Shown piece by piece: positions 8,091-16,294 of a stretch of 64,000 nt of DNA; positions within the stretch are counted from its first letter, which is position 1; every line of letters starts with the position of its first letter. Under the pieces are notes generated by a model. It saw nothing but the letters and a program-made list of their open reading frames with translations, searched no databases and was not told where the DNA came from. This DNA is from Paenibacillus sp. J2TS4. Its GTDB lineage: Bacteria > Bacillota > Bacilli > Paenibacillales > NBRC-103111. A program made the translations under genes and the position numbers. The stretch covers positions 577,494 to 641,493 of the forward strand of contig NZ_BOSH01000003.1 in the NCBI RefSeq assembly GCF_018403245.1. Direction: 5' to 3'.

Positions 8091-8399
8091 ATGAAAAAAA
8101 TATGGGCTGGAGGAATCCTCTTATTTAATGGAGTTATTTTATTTTTGGGAATATATATACCGGCAGCCATCTATGCTTCCCGATTAACAGGCTGGACAAC
8201 ACCTCCCGGAAGGCTGGGCACCGCTTTAGGTGAAATGGGCGGGACCATACCGTTCGTATGTTCTATCCTGATGATGATTCTAGGAATCATCTTCATTCTA
8301 TGGGAAAGCTTTAGTCGCGGAATAAGCCATATAGTTAACCCTGCTTCTTCCCAGGAACCGCCGAGTGAAGTCCGCAGCACAGATAATCCGGCTAATTAA
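8091..8399 (+). CDS. small two-helix membrane protein, unknown function
   Basis: I do not recognise this 102-aa protein. It has an N-terminal hydrophobic helix (residues 5-27), a loop rich in Gly and Pro, a second helix (55-73) and a polar C-terminal tail ending in PPSEVRSTDNPAN. AAGGAG is well placed before the ATG. It starts 26 bases after the YdcF-like gene, so the two are likely one transcript. Confidence 0.65.
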   Translation: MKKIWAGGILLFNGVILFLGIYIPAAIYASRLTGWTTPPGRLGTALGEMGGTIPFVCSILMMILGIIFILWESFSRGISHIVNPASSQEPPSEVRSTDNPAN

Positions 8400-8587
8400 T
8401 AACCATGAAAGCAGAGTGGGATAAATGAGACAGTAGGAAGTTGGTTGTGATACCAAGTATTCTGCCACGGAAAAGATAGTTCAATAAACTGCCTACCCAT
8501 TGGTTACAAAAATAGCAATCGATAAGAAATCTGTTGTCAGGTCATGTGCTAAAATCAAAGCAATGGATGAACTAAGAGGTGATTTCA

Positions 8588-8998
8588 ATGAAAATTACTA
8601 CAAAAAACATTTTTGTCAATTTGCCGGTCAAGGATTTGCAGAAGTCGATCGATTTCTTTACGGCGGTAGGCTTTGAATTTAATGCCCAATTTACTGATGA
8701 TAAGGCAACTTGCATGGTGATCCACGATAATATTTTTGCGATGCTGCTGGTGGAAAACCGCTTTAAAGATTTCACCAAGAAAGAAATTGTGGATGCCACG
8801 AAGAGCACGGAAGTAATAATCGCTTTATCGGCTGAAAGCCGGGAACAGGTGGATGCAATTGTCAATAGGGCTCTGGCCGCTGGCGGAAAGCCTTCCAACG
8901 ATCCGATGGACCATGGCTTTATGTACGCATGGAGCTTCCAGGATATCGACGGTCATCTCTGGGAAGTCTTGTATATGGATGAAAGTGCCCTCAATTAG
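8588..8998 (+). CDS. VOC-family protein (glyoxalase/extradiol fold)
   Basis: A single vicinal-oxygen-chelate module pair of about 136 aa. It begins IFVNLPVKDLQKSIDFF and ends with the GFMYAWSFQDIDGHLWEV pattern typical of glyoxalase-like proteins in Bacilli. Members bind a metal and act in glyoxal detoxification, antibiotic binding or fosfomycin inactivation; this one lacks features that would fix the substrate. I start it at ATG 8588 because AAGAGG is then 8 bases upstream; an in-frame GTG nine bases earlier overlaps that site. Confidence 0.85.
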   Translation: MKITTKNIFVNLPVKDLQKSIDFFTAVGFEFNAQFTDDKATCMVIHDNIFAMLLVENRFKDFTKKEIVDATKSTEVIIALSAESREQVDAIVNRALAAGGKPSNDPMDHGFMYAWSFQDIDGHLWEVLYMDESALN

Positions 8999-9042
8999 TA
9001 GTAAAATGGATAATATAGACCGATTATCCAAAGGAGAAAGCT

Positions 9043-9321
9043 ATGTGCCGAAACATCAGAACGTTATTCAACTTCGACCCTCCGGCCACTGATGAGGAGG
9101 TTCAGGCGGCCTCGCTGCAGTTCGTGCGAAAGCTATCGGGGTTTAACAAGCCGTCGCAGGTTAATGAAGCGGCGTTCCATCGCGCGGTGGAAGAGGTCAC
9201 CCTGGCCGCCAGCCGATTGTTGAACTCTATGGTCACTCATGCCGAGCCTCGCAATCGCGAGGTCGAGGCAGAACGGGCGCGAGTTAGAGCCGCAAAACGG
9301 TTTGGGAATGGGAATGCCTAG
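9043..9321 (+). CDS. DUF2277-family small protein
   Basis: A 92-aa soluble protein that matches the DUF2277 pattern: MCRNIRTLFNFDPPAT at the start, then EEVQAASLQFVRKLSG and a C-terminal charged helix. The family is widespread in bacteria and has no known function. AAAGGAG precedes the ATG, and a strong terminator follows 20 bases after the stop. Confidence 0.85.
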   Translation: MCRNIRTLFNFDPPATDEEVQAASLQFVRKLSGFNKPSQVNEAAFHRAVEEVTLAASRLLNSMVTHAEPRNREVEAERARVRAAKRFGNGNA

Positions 9322-9340
9322 TTTTCAGAGAAGTTATGGA

Positions 9341-9382
9341 AGAAAGAGGGAGAACGGAATGGTTCTCTCTCTTTCTTTTTTG
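9341..9382 (+). terminator. intrinsic terminator after the DUF2277 gene
   Basis: A 15-bp stem (one G-U pair) between 9341-9355 and 9362-9376 with a six-base loop is followed by a run of Ts. Confidence 0.85.
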
Positions 9383-9486
9383 TTGGATGTTTCTTGCAAG
9401 ATAAATCAAGAGGCAGCAGACATGTTGACTCTTAAAGACTTTTATTGATCATCACAGAATAAACCACATAAAACAACAATAATATA

Positions 9487-9516
9487 TTGACAACGGTCAT
9501 AATCAGTATGTAAAAT
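9487..9516 (+). promoter_or_regulatory. sigma-A-type promoter of the DeoR operon
   Basis: TTGACA (9487-9492), an 18-base spacer and TAAAAT (9511-9516). It is the only good promoter before the DeoR gene, and the leader would be about 75 bases. Confidence 0.55.
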
Positions 9517-9597
9517 AGGTAAAAAAAGAAGAACAGTCATTGGCATGTGGTTCGGGGGAAGAATCTTCGCCGATAGGTTATTTCAGGAGGGGAAGGG

Positions 9598-10368
9598 ATG
9601 TCACTAACCTTTGAAGAGCGGAAAAGGACGATTTTACAACAATTGATGAAAGACGAAAAAGTCCGGGTTCCTCAGCTGTCGGAACAGCTGAACGTTTCGA
9701 TGGAAACGATACGCCGCGACCTGGATCGTTTGGAGAAGGAGGGTCTGCTCAAAAAAGTATACGGCGGGGCCGTTAAAACGCGATTGATTATGAACGAGCC
9801 GCCCTTTTTGCAAAGAGCGCAAATGAACCGCGAGGAGAAAGAAGCCCTTGGCAGATGCGCTGCCCGGCTCGTCAAAGACGGGGAGACGATCATGATCGAC
9901 AACGGAACGACTACGGTCGAAGTGATCCGTTATTTACGCGATCGGTCTGATGTAACGATTGTCACGCATTCCATCTCGGCCATGCTGCTGGCGGCGGAGC
10001 TGTTTTCCGGACGGATTTTTTTTGTTGGCGGCGAGGTTGACGTCAAACTGCAGTCGGCGGGCGGATCGCTGACAGAACGTATGCTTGAGCAGTTTAAGGT
10101 TCATAAAGCGTTTATTTCCGTCGGGGGCGTCTCGCTTGTCGATGGCATTACGGACTACGATGTTAACGAGGCAAGTATTTCCCGCAAAATGATGGAGCGC
10201 GCGGAAGAAGCCATCGTATTGGCCGATCATTCCAAGCTGGGGGTATCGACGTTTGCCAAAATTGCAGATCTTCAGGAAGTATCGATGATTGTGACCGATC
10301 GGAATTGTCCTGCGGAATGGATCGGGCATTTGCGGGAGAAAAATGTTGAAATCATATTGTCAGAGTAG
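9598..10368 (+). CDS. DeoR-family transcriptional regulator
   Basis: A DNA-binding repressor of the DeoR family, normally released by a phosphorylated sugar. Residues 1-58 carry the helix-turn-helix (VPQLSEQLNVSMETIRRDLDRLE) and the junction YGGAV. The rest is the DeoR sensor domain with MIDNGTTT, GG-VDVK, FISVGGV and VLADHSKLG. At 256 aa it has the usual length. GGAGGGGA precedes the ATG. It heads an operon with a PHP phosphoesterase and a metallophosphoesterase, so it probably controls use or recycling of a phosphorylated metabolite that those enzymes hydrolyse. Confidence 0.9.
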   Translation: MSLTFEERKRTILQQLMKDEKVRVPQLSEQLNVSMETIRRDLDRLEKEGLLKKVYGGAVKTRLIMNEPPFLQRAQMNREEKEALGRCAARLVKDGETIMIDNGTTTVEVIRYLRDRSDVTIVTHSISAMLLAAELFSGRIFFVGGEVDVKLQSAGGSLTERMLEQFKVHKAFISVGGVSLVDGITDYDVNEASISRKMMERAEEAIVLADHSKLGVSTFAKIADLQEVSMIVTDRNCPAEWIGHLREKNVEIILSE

Positions 10369-10380
10369 GAGATGGAGTCC

Positions 10381-11382
10381 GTGAAGGTTGATTTTCATTT
10401 TCATCTGGAGGAAGGGCCCTATTCGACAGGGTGGCTGCAGCGTACGGCTAAATCCTTGGAGAACGTATACAAGAACGATGAATTGTTATCCGGGGAAGCG
10501 CATACATTGTCATGGATCAACGAGCTCGGCGAGGTTTTGCAGCGGCGATTGCGGAACGGCTGTTTTCATGAGGAGTGGCTCTCGCATTATTTTCGGATCG
10601 GGACAGAAAGGGGCATTCAGCGGTTCGGGATGGTGGATCATCTGTACCGTTTTACCGAATTTCGTTCTTATTACGAGAATCATATGATTCTGGATCATAC
10701 GCCTCTCGGACGAATGCAGCGTTATTGGCTCGACAGGGTATGCGTCGGCTCGATCCAACCGTTTATACAGTCGGTCCATGCTGCCAAGGATAGAGGGGTT
10801 CCCGTTTCGCTCGGGATCGAAGCCGATTATTTCCCGGGCGGGGAGGATGAGCTGCGCGGGCTGCTGGCCCGTTATGAGCTGGATTATGTCATTGGATCGG
10901 TTCATTTTCTGGACGGCTGGGGCTTCGACAATCCGGAAACGCAAGATCGTTTTCAAGGGCAGGACTTGGTCTCGCTGTACGAACTTCTGTTTGAAACCGT
11001 CAAGAAAGCTGCGGCGAGCGGAATGTTCCATATCATCGCCCACCTGGATAATTTGAAGGTGTTCGGCTACCGGCCGGATGAAGCTTTGCTGCTGCCTATG
11101 TACGAAGAGGTGGCCGCAGCCCTCAAGCGGGCGGATGTGGCGACGGAAATCAACACCGGTCTGGCTTACCGTTATCCTGTTAAGGAGGCGTGCCCGAGTC
11201 CCGGCTTCCTGCAGGTGCTGTGCAAACACGGGGTGCCTATAACGATGAGCTCTGATGCACATTTTCCGGATGATATCGGCACGATGCTCGATGAAGCGGC
11301 CGAGCGGTTATTGGCTGCGGGTTATACCGAAATTGTTTATTTTCAGGCAGGCAAGCGGCTTACCGCATCCTTGCGTGATTAA
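10381..11382 (+). CDS. PHP-domain phosphoesterase
   Basis: A metal-dependent phosphoesterase of the PHP family, in the same group as histidinol-phosphatase HisK. The metal ligands are visible: DFHFH near the N-terminus, MVDHLYRF, GIEADYF, GSVHFLDGW, IIAHLDN and SSDAHF near the C-terminus. No his genes are nearby, and the insert between DFHFH and VDHLYRF is longer than in HisK, so another substrate is likely. I prefer the GTG at 10381 because AGGAG lies 9 bases before it; an ATG at 10372 would sit directly on that site. It lies 12 bases after the DeoR stop, so it is in the same operon. Confidence 0.82.
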   Translation: MKVDFHFHLEEGPYSTGWLQRTAKSLENVYKNDELLSGEAHTLSWINELGEVLQRRLRNGCFHEEWLSHYFRIGTERGIQRFGMVDHLYRFTEFRSYYENHMILDHTPLGRMQRYWLDRVCVGSIQPFIQSVHAAKDRGVPVSLGIEADYFPGGEDELRGLLARYELDYVIGSVHFLDGWGFDNPETQDRFQGQDLVSLYELLFETVKKAAASGMFHIIAHLDNLKVFGYRPDEALLLPMYEEVAAALKRADVATEINTGLAYRYPVKEACPSPGFLQVLCKHGVPITMSSDAHFPDDIGTMLDEAAERLLAAGYTEIVYFQAGKRLTASLRD

Positions 11383-11401
11383 GAAAGGGGAACGGATTCC
11401 T

Positions 11402-12352
11402 ATGAAGTCTGTGTTCACATTTCGCGAAAATAACACGTTTACGATTGCGCAGTTTACGGATGTCCATTGGAGTGATGGGGGAGAGCCCGGACTGGATAAC
11501 GAACGGGAAAATGCCCGCTCCCGCAAGCTGATGCAGATGGTTCTCCGGGAGGAACAGCCCGATCTCGTCGTTTTTACCGGTGATGTCATTACCGCCGGCA
11601 GATGCCATGACCCTGCCAAGTCGTTTCACGACGCCGTATCCGTTGCCGAGGAACATCAGGTACCATGGGCGGTAGTATTCGGCAATCATGATACGGAGGC
11701 TCAGATCACGAGACAGGAACTGATGGAGGTGGTGACGGAACACCGCTATGCAGTTGCTGATCCCGGTCCGGCGGAAATAAGCGGAGTAGGAAATTATGTA
11801 CTGCCCATTCAGGATGCGGATGGGCAAACGGGAGCGGTGCTTTATTTCTTCGATTCCGGAAATATGTCCTGTGTTCCGCATGTCAAAGGGTATGATTGGA
11901 TCCGGCGCGACCAGGTCGACTGGTATGAACGCGAATCCCTTCGCATGACGGCACAGAATGGGGGCAGCCCGCTGCCGGGACTTGCTTTTCTCCATATTCC
12001 GCTGCCTGAGTACCGCGAAGTATGGGAACGCGAGGTGTGCTTTGGGCATAAGCTCGAGGAAGTGTGCTGTCCGCCGGTGAACAGCGGGTTATTCTCGGCC
12101 ATGGTCGAAAGGGGCGACGTCATGGGAACCTTTGTCGGGCACGACCATATTAACGATTATACGGGCTGGCTGCACGGCATTAGGCTCTGCTACGGGCGGG
12201 CGACCGGGTACAACACCTACGGACGCGAAGGTTTTCCGCGCGGCGCGAGAATGATTCGCCTCCACGCCGGCAAACGGGGGTTCGACACCTGGCTTCGCCT
12301 GGATGACGGTTCTGTCGTGACCGAGCAGCAGGAACACCAACCGACCGGCTAG
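11402..12352 (+). CDS. calcineurin-like metallophosphoesterase
   Basis: A dinuclear-metal phosphoesterase of about 316 aa. All five metallophosphoesterase motifs are present: TDVH, FTGDV, GNHD, LHIPLPEY and GHDHIND. It lacks a signal peptide and so should be cytosolic, although related YvnB- and purple-acid-phosphatase-like proteins can be secreted. The ATG at 11402 follows AAAGGGG; an upstream extension would run deep into the PHP gene and is rejected. It ends the DeoR operon, ahead of a terminator. The pairing with the PHP enzyme suggests two-step dephosphorylation or phosphodiester cleavage of one compound. Confidence 0.87.
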   Translation: MKSVFTFRENNTFTIAQFTDVHWSDGGEPGLDNERENARSRKLMQMVLREEQPDLVVFTGDVITAGRCHDPAKSFHDAVSVAEEHQVPWAVVFGNHDTEAQITRQELMEVVTEHRYAVADPGPAEISGVGNYVLPIQDADGQTGAVLYFFDSGNMSCVPHVKGYDWIRRDQVDWYERESLRMTAQNGGSPLPGLAFLHIPLPEYREVWEREVCFGHKLEEVCCPPVNSGLFSAMVERGDVMGTFVGHDHINDYTGWLHGIRLCYGRATGYNTYGREGFPRGARMIRLHAGKRGFDTWLRLDDGSVVTEQQEHQPTG

Positions 12353-12430
12353 TAAACGGTTGGAAGCCGTACGGGACGGATACTTCATAAAGATTTCCAG
12401 TAATAACTCCTGGACAATAAGATAAGTAAC

Positions 12431-12477
12431 AAAAGCAGGCAGACCATCCCTCGACAACGGGGCTTTGGCCTGCCTTT
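12431..12477. terminator. bidirectional terminator between convergent genes
   Basis: Arms AAAAGCAGGC and GCCTGCCTTTT pair around a GC-rich inner loop. A run of Ts or As follows on each strand, serving both the metallophosphoesterase operon and the minus-strand AhpD-like gene. Confidence 0.65.
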
Positions 12478-12520
12478 TGCGTACCGTTATGACATTAGCT
12501 GATCGCTCTAAGCTGGAAAA

Positions 12521-12970
12521 CTATCGAACGAAACATCCCGGCGACATCCCGGTAGCTATTCCGAGCCGGTTCCAACAGTTGATGGTATTGACCGCCATGA
12601 TCAGATCAATATATTGCTTTTCGTCAAAATGGGCACGTACCTGGCTGTACACATGATCGGGCACCCCGGCTTCCGAAATGTTGGTAAGATGCTCGGTCAG
12701 CTCCAGAACGGCTTTTTCCTTGTCTGAATAAAGGTCGACCTCACGCCATACGGTAAGAAGCAGGATGCGGTCGATGCTCTCGCCATTCTTAAGCATATCT
12801 TTGCCGTGCTTATCGATACAGAACGAGCAGCCGTTGATTTGCGAAACCCTCAATTTAATCAGCTCGTATAAGTCCCGATCCAGGCCGCTCTTTTTGACGA
12901 AGGCTTCCAACGCCATCATCGCCTCGTAGGCCGCAGAATTTGCTTGATAGTGATTAATTCTTAAACTCAT
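12521..12970 (-). CDS. AhpD/carboxymuconolactone decarboxylase-family protein
   Basis: A 149-aa protein of the AhpD fold with the redox motif CSFC-x3-H (Cys at about 48 and 51, His at 55), typical of YkvN/YdfG-like alkylhydroperoxidases. It likely reduces organic peroxides or oxidised thiols in the cytosol. GGAGGAAA precedes the ATG. It is divergent from an ECF41 sigma gene and has an ECF41-type promoter directly upstream. This agrees with the known linkage of ECF41 sigma factors to carboxymuconolactone decarboxylases, oxidoreductases and epimerases. Confidence 0.9.
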   Translation of the reverse strand: MSLRINHYQANSAAYEAMMALEAFVKKSGLDRDLYELIKLRVSQINGCSFCIDKHGKDMLKNGESIDRILLLTVWREVDLYSDKEKAVLELTEHLTNISEAGVPDHVYSQVRAHFDEKQYIDLIMAVNTINCWNRLGIATGMSPGCFVR

Positions 12971-13013
12971 TTCTAATTTCCTCCTACCCTAGATGATTTG
13001 CTTACATTAATAA

Positions 13014-13040
13014 GACAATCAAGCCCCCCGATTTGTGACA
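13014..13040 (-). promoter_or_regulatory. ECF41-type promoter for the AhpD-like gene
   Basis: On the minus strand, TGTCACA (13040-13034), exactly 16 bases, then TGTC (13017-13014). The published ECF41 motif as I recall it is TGTCACA-N16-CGTC, so only one base of the -10 differs. It lies 44 bases before the AhpD-like start. Confidence 0.7.
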
Positions 13041-13134
13041 TGAGGCTTAGGGAAAAGTATAATGAAACAGAAAGAGCAGAAGCTCATCATGATTCTTGGG
13101 GCTATTTGCCTCGAGGAGCGGGGGAGATGAAGGA

Positions 13135-14025
13135 TTGCTAGAAGAGGTTTATTCCCGTTACAAAGGCCTGCTGTTCCGGATCGCTTACCGGATGCTGGGA
13201 TCGGCAGCGGATGCGGAAGATATCGTGCAGGATGTATTTGTAAGTATATCCATGCAGGACTGGAATCAGGTCTTGAATCCCAAATCCTATTTAGTGAAAA
13301 CGACAATTAACCGCTGTATTAATTTGCTGCAATCCGGTTCCCGCCGGAAGGAGCAGTATTTGGGCCCGTGGCTGCCGGAGCCGATGCTGGACAGCATTCA
13401 TGGACAGCCGGAAGAGATGGCGGAAAGGGACGAGCGGGTGAGATACGCGCTGCTGGTCATGCTGCAAACCTTGTCTCCGCAGGAACGGGCACTTTTTATT
13501 CTGAAGGATATTCTAGGGTACAGCTATCCGGAAATAGCTGAGCTGCTGGAGAGGACCGAGAGCAACTGCCGGAAAATATTCAGCCGGGCCAAGCAGAAGA
13601 TGAACCAGGCTTCGCCGGAGCTGGCAGAAGGCTCCGATGAAGAGGCAGGAGAAGAGGCGACTATTTTTGTTAAACAGTTTATACATGCTGTTCAAACCGG
13701 GGATGTTCAAGGTCTCGTCAAGCATTTGCGGGAAGAAGTGGCGCTCATCACGGATGGCGGCGGTAAAGCAAAAGCGGCTTACAGGCCGATCTTCGGCAAT
13801 AACCGTGTGCTCGCTTTTCTGCGTGGCGTGAATGCCAAAGGCACTTTCGATGGAGAGATGTCCGCCGTCCTTTTGAACGGGGAGAGCGGAGTGCTATTAA
13901 CGCGCCAAGGACGAACCGTCCTGGCCATTTGTTTTCACTGGGATGCGTGTTCGAGACGTATCATGAACATTTATATGGTCATGAACCCGGATAAACTTCG
14001 ACGCTTTCAGCAGATAGAACACTAA
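13135..14025 (+). CDS. ECF41-family RNA polymerase sigma factor (SigJ-like)
   Basis: An alternative sigma factor with region 2 (RIAYRMLGSAADAEDIVQDVF), region 4 (LSPQERALFILKDILGYSYPEIAELL) and a C-terminal SnoaL-like domain of about 110 residues. The two ECF41 hallmarks are present: DGGGK in the extension and NPDKL near the C-terminus. In this family the extension controls activity in place of an anti-sigma factor. I start it at TTG 13135, 8 bases after GGGGGAG and close to the usual family start; a TTG at 13096 lacks a ribosome binding site. The divergent AhpD-like gene is the predicted target. The inducing signal is unknown. Confidence 0.88.
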   Translation: MLEEVYSRYKGLLFRIAYRMLGSAADAEDIVQDVFVSISMQDWNQVLNPKSYLVKTTINRCINLLQSGSRRKEQYLGPWLPEPMLDSIHGQPEEMAERDERVRYALLVMLQTLSPQERALFILKDILGYSYPEIAELLERTESNCRKIFSRAKQKMNQASPELAEGSDEEAGEEATIFVKQFIHAVQTGDVQGLVKHLREEVALITDGGGKAKAAYRPIFGNNRVLAFLRGVNAKGTFDGEMSAVLLNGESGVLLTRQGRTVLAICFHWDACSRRIMNIYMVMNPDKLRRFQQIEH

Positions 14026-14059
14026 TGCAGAAAGCTATTAGAGGATTAGGAGAGTTTAT

Positions 14060-14680
14060 ATGGATGCGGATAAAAAGCTTAGGCGAACGGACGATGAGTT
14101 CACCATTGAATGCAGCGACATTATTTTACGAGAATACAGAATTGAAGATTTGGATGAACTGTATGCTCTGACCCAACAACCTGAAATTATGGAGTTTTTG
14201 CCGGATTGGAACGTTTCCAAGGAGCAAAGGCTTCATTGGTTGATCCATTATGAAACCGTTGAAAACAAAAAATTCATCCAAGCGGTTTCGGAAGGAGGGC
14301 ATATTGAGCAGCTTCGTCTTCGTCTAGGAATTATTTTGAAGGAAACCAACGAGTTTATAGGCTGGTGCTGTACGGGAATAAAGGAGGAATTATCACCGCC
14401 AAACAGAGAGATTATGTTTGCCATATCCAGAGATCATAGAAGTAAAGGTTATACTACCCAAGCCGTACAGGCCGTGATCAAGTGTTTATTTGAGCGCACG
14501 AATGTGGAGGAGCTTAACGCCGTAGCCCTGATCCATAACATACCTTCCAATAGAGTGATCCAAAAATGCGGGTTTGACCTTGTGAACAGGATTGAGATCG
14601 ACCACGAGAAGTACAATCATTACAAAATTCACAAGAGTAAGTGGCTGAATGGAAATATAGCTGATCTTTACCTTTTATAG
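14060..14680 (+). CDS. GNAT acetyltransferase, RimJ/RimL type
   Basis: A 206-aa N-acetyltransferase. The start ILREYRIEDLDELY and the core FIGWCCTGI are typical of RimJ/RimL-like proteins. The acetyl-CoA loop region reads FAISRDHRSKGYTTQA, where the usual R-x-x-G-x-G/A is R-S-K-G-Y-T, and the C-terminal part has NIPSNRVIQKCGF. AGGAGAG precedes the ATG. It follows the sigma gene by 34 bases but shares no obvious function. The substrate, protein or small molecule, is unknown. Confidence 0.83.
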   Translation: MDADKKLRRTDDEFTIECSDIILREYRIEDLDELYALTQQPEIMEFLPDWNVSKEQRLHWLIHYETVENKKFIQAVSEGGHIEQLRLRLGIILKETNEFIGWCCTGIKEELSPPNREIMFAISRDHRSKGYTTQAVQAVIKCLFERTNVEELNAVALIHNIPSNRVIQKCGFDLVNRIEIDHEKYNHYKIHKSKWLNGNIADLYLL

Positions 14681-14823
14681 TGTGCGGGATTATTATAAAA
14701 TCAAGCCAATAAATGTGAATTTCGCAATGCCAAAATTATATAGAATGGTAGATTCAAACAAACAAGCAGAGTACAGCAAGTCGAGATCGCCTTAGCTCTA
14801 AGATTAATATTAGGGGTATATCT

Positions 14824-15624
14824 ATGAAAAATGAACCATTGAGCTTACCAAGCAAATTAATAAACACGGAAGAAATAATAAAAATAACTCCAATAAATCA
14901 GGGCAGACATTACCAAACTCTGAATATATTAGAGCTTAACAATTCACAGAAGTACGTGTTAAAAGCAAAGAGTGTGGAGCAACCGGGAAGTTTGTATGAC
15001 GAGGCTGCAAGGTTGAAATGGATAGAGGGCAGACTTCCAGCTCCGAGATTCGTAGATTACCAAGTGGATAATGGATATGAACATTTAATTATGACATTTG
15101 TGGAAGGCTGTTCAGCGGATCAATATGAGCCGGAAGAAGGGCAAAAAAGCTTAGGTTATCTGCTAGGAGAAGGATTAAGAACTGTACATAGTATTGGTAT
15201 AGAGGATTGTTGCTTTAATGATTTTGCCCCTGACAAATTAATTAACATGGTTAAACGTAACATTCAGGAGAGAAGCGACGAGGTCATGGAGATCATTAAC
15301 AGGTCCTTTCCTAATCATACCCCGGAACAACTTCTTGATTTTCTTGAAAAGAATAAAGCGTCCGCAGATCAATTGGTTTTCACCCACGGCGATTACGGTT
15401 CCGCAAATATTATGATAAATCATGGCGAAATAACCGCTTTTATCGATCTAGGCGAGGCCGGGGTTTCCGATCCGTACTACGATATTTATTATTTGGTAAA
15501 AAGTCTGACCTATTATAACAATAGGGCCGAAGAAGTAGAGAACTTCAAGAAAGGCTATGGCATTCAAACTTTAGATGAAAATAAATTGAAATTCCATCAA
15601 ATCATCGATACCTTATTGTTGTGA
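14824..15624 (+). CDS. aminoglycoside 3'-phosphotransferase-like kinase
   Basis: A protein-kinase-fold phosphotransferase of 266 aa resembling the APH(3') group. Landmarks are VLKAK (ATP-binding Lys at about 48), the Brenner motif HGDYGSANIMI with catalytic Asp, and the Mg-binding segment FIDLGEAGVSDPYYDI, which mirrors the DLGR-GVAD-YQD segment of APH(3') enzymes. It may confer aminoglycoside resistance, but many chromosomal relatives in Bacilli act on other substrates. It sits alone, with about 140 bases before it and AGGGG ahead of the ATG. The C-terminus is slightly short of the family, ending IIDTLLL. Confidence 0.75.
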   Translation: MKNEPLSLPSKLINTEEIIKITPINQGRHYQTLNILELNNSQKYVLKAKSVEQPGSLYDEAARLKWIEGRLPAPRFVDYQVDNGYEHLIMTFVEGCSADQYEPEEGQKSLGYLLGEGLRTVHSIGIEDCCFNDFAPDKLINMVKRNIQERSDEVMEIINRSFPNHTPEQLLDFLEKNKASADQLVFTHGDYGSANIMINHGEITAFIDLGEAGVSDPYYDIYYLVKSLTYYNNRAEEVENFKKGYGIQTLDENKLKFHQIIDTLLL

Positions 15625-15783
15625 TACACGTTTCAGGCAATGACAGATGTGCAGGGCAACTTTCCCGCCTTAGAGCCGTATTGAAAGATATGGATCGAGG
15701 CAGGACATTCAACAAATTTATTGTGCTGTAGAACCCTAGGACCAAGGATGCACAATGACTCAAATTTATGGAGATGATTGCGG

Positions 15784-15996
15784 ATGGGGACGGTAACTTT
15801 AAAGCGGTTTAACGGAATCGAGAAGTTCAGGCTGGCGGAATCGAGAGCTTATGTCACCCGCAAGCTGGATGATCCGGGAACAATCATCATGTGGTTTGAG
15901 GCAGAGACCGAAGAGCCTATCGAGACTGTACCGGATACCGATTTGGTCATTGAAGGTGAGTTTGTGTTGGAAGATTATGAGGAATGGTGTGGTTAG
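15784..15996 (+). CDS. small acidic protein, unknown function
   Basis: A 70-aa soluble protein with a basic N-terminal third and a very acidic C-terminal half (EAETEEPIETVPDTD, EDYEEWCG). I do not recognise the family. The codon pattern looks natural, and GGAG lies 10 bases before the ATG; an in-frame TTG six bases earlier is too close to that site. There is no partner gene within 150 bases on either side. Confidence 0.5.
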   Translation: MGTVTLKRFNGIEKFRLAESRAYVTRKLDDPGTIIMWFEAETEEPIETVPDTDLVIEGEFVLEDYEEWCG

Positions 15997-16035
15997 CGAG
16001 TTCATTACTGCCAGTTGTAACATGTCTGTAAAAGG

Positions 16036-16065
16036 TTGACAAATCCACCCCATTCAGAGTAGAAT
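16036..16065 (+). promoter_or_regulatory. strong sigma-A-type promoter
   Basis: TTGACA (16036-16041), an 18-base spacer and TAGAAT (16060-16065). It points at a short region that ends in a terminator 80 bases later rather than at a gene. Confidence 0.6.
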
Positions 16066-16071
16066 CCACTT

Positions 16072-16148
16072 GTACTCTCCGGATGGTGAGAGGGATCCCG
16101 TATAAATGGATGACTTAGAAGCTCTCTCTTTTCAGGAGGAGCTTTTTT
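16072..16148 (+). ncRNA. candidate short terminated RNA or attenuated leader
   Basis: From the promoter at 16036-16065, transcription would begin near 16072 and meet a hairpin-plus-T6 at 16119-16148, giving an RNA of about 77 bases. It can form a 5' hairpin (CTCTC/GAGAG, 16075-16092) and the 3' terminator hairpin. No open frame of use lies inside. It could be a small RNA or a premature-termination leader for the response regulator gene that begins 146 bases further on. I do not recognise a known riboswitch class. Confidence 0.4.
16119..16148 (+). terminator. intrinsic terminator
   Basis: Arms AAGCTC (16119-16124) and GAGCTT (16139-16144), with a 14-base loop that can extend the stem by weak pairs, are followed by six Ts. 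Confidence 0.65.
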
Positions 16149-16294
16149 AAATTATAAGGATCTATAAACTTCGTACTTATAATCTAGCGTATAAATCACC
16201 GCCCAACGTTAATCCGCCGTTAAAGGATGGCTGCAGCCGCTTCGTTTACGCTTGTTCAGTTGCGAGACTACCTACTCGTTTTTAGGAGGCCTTC

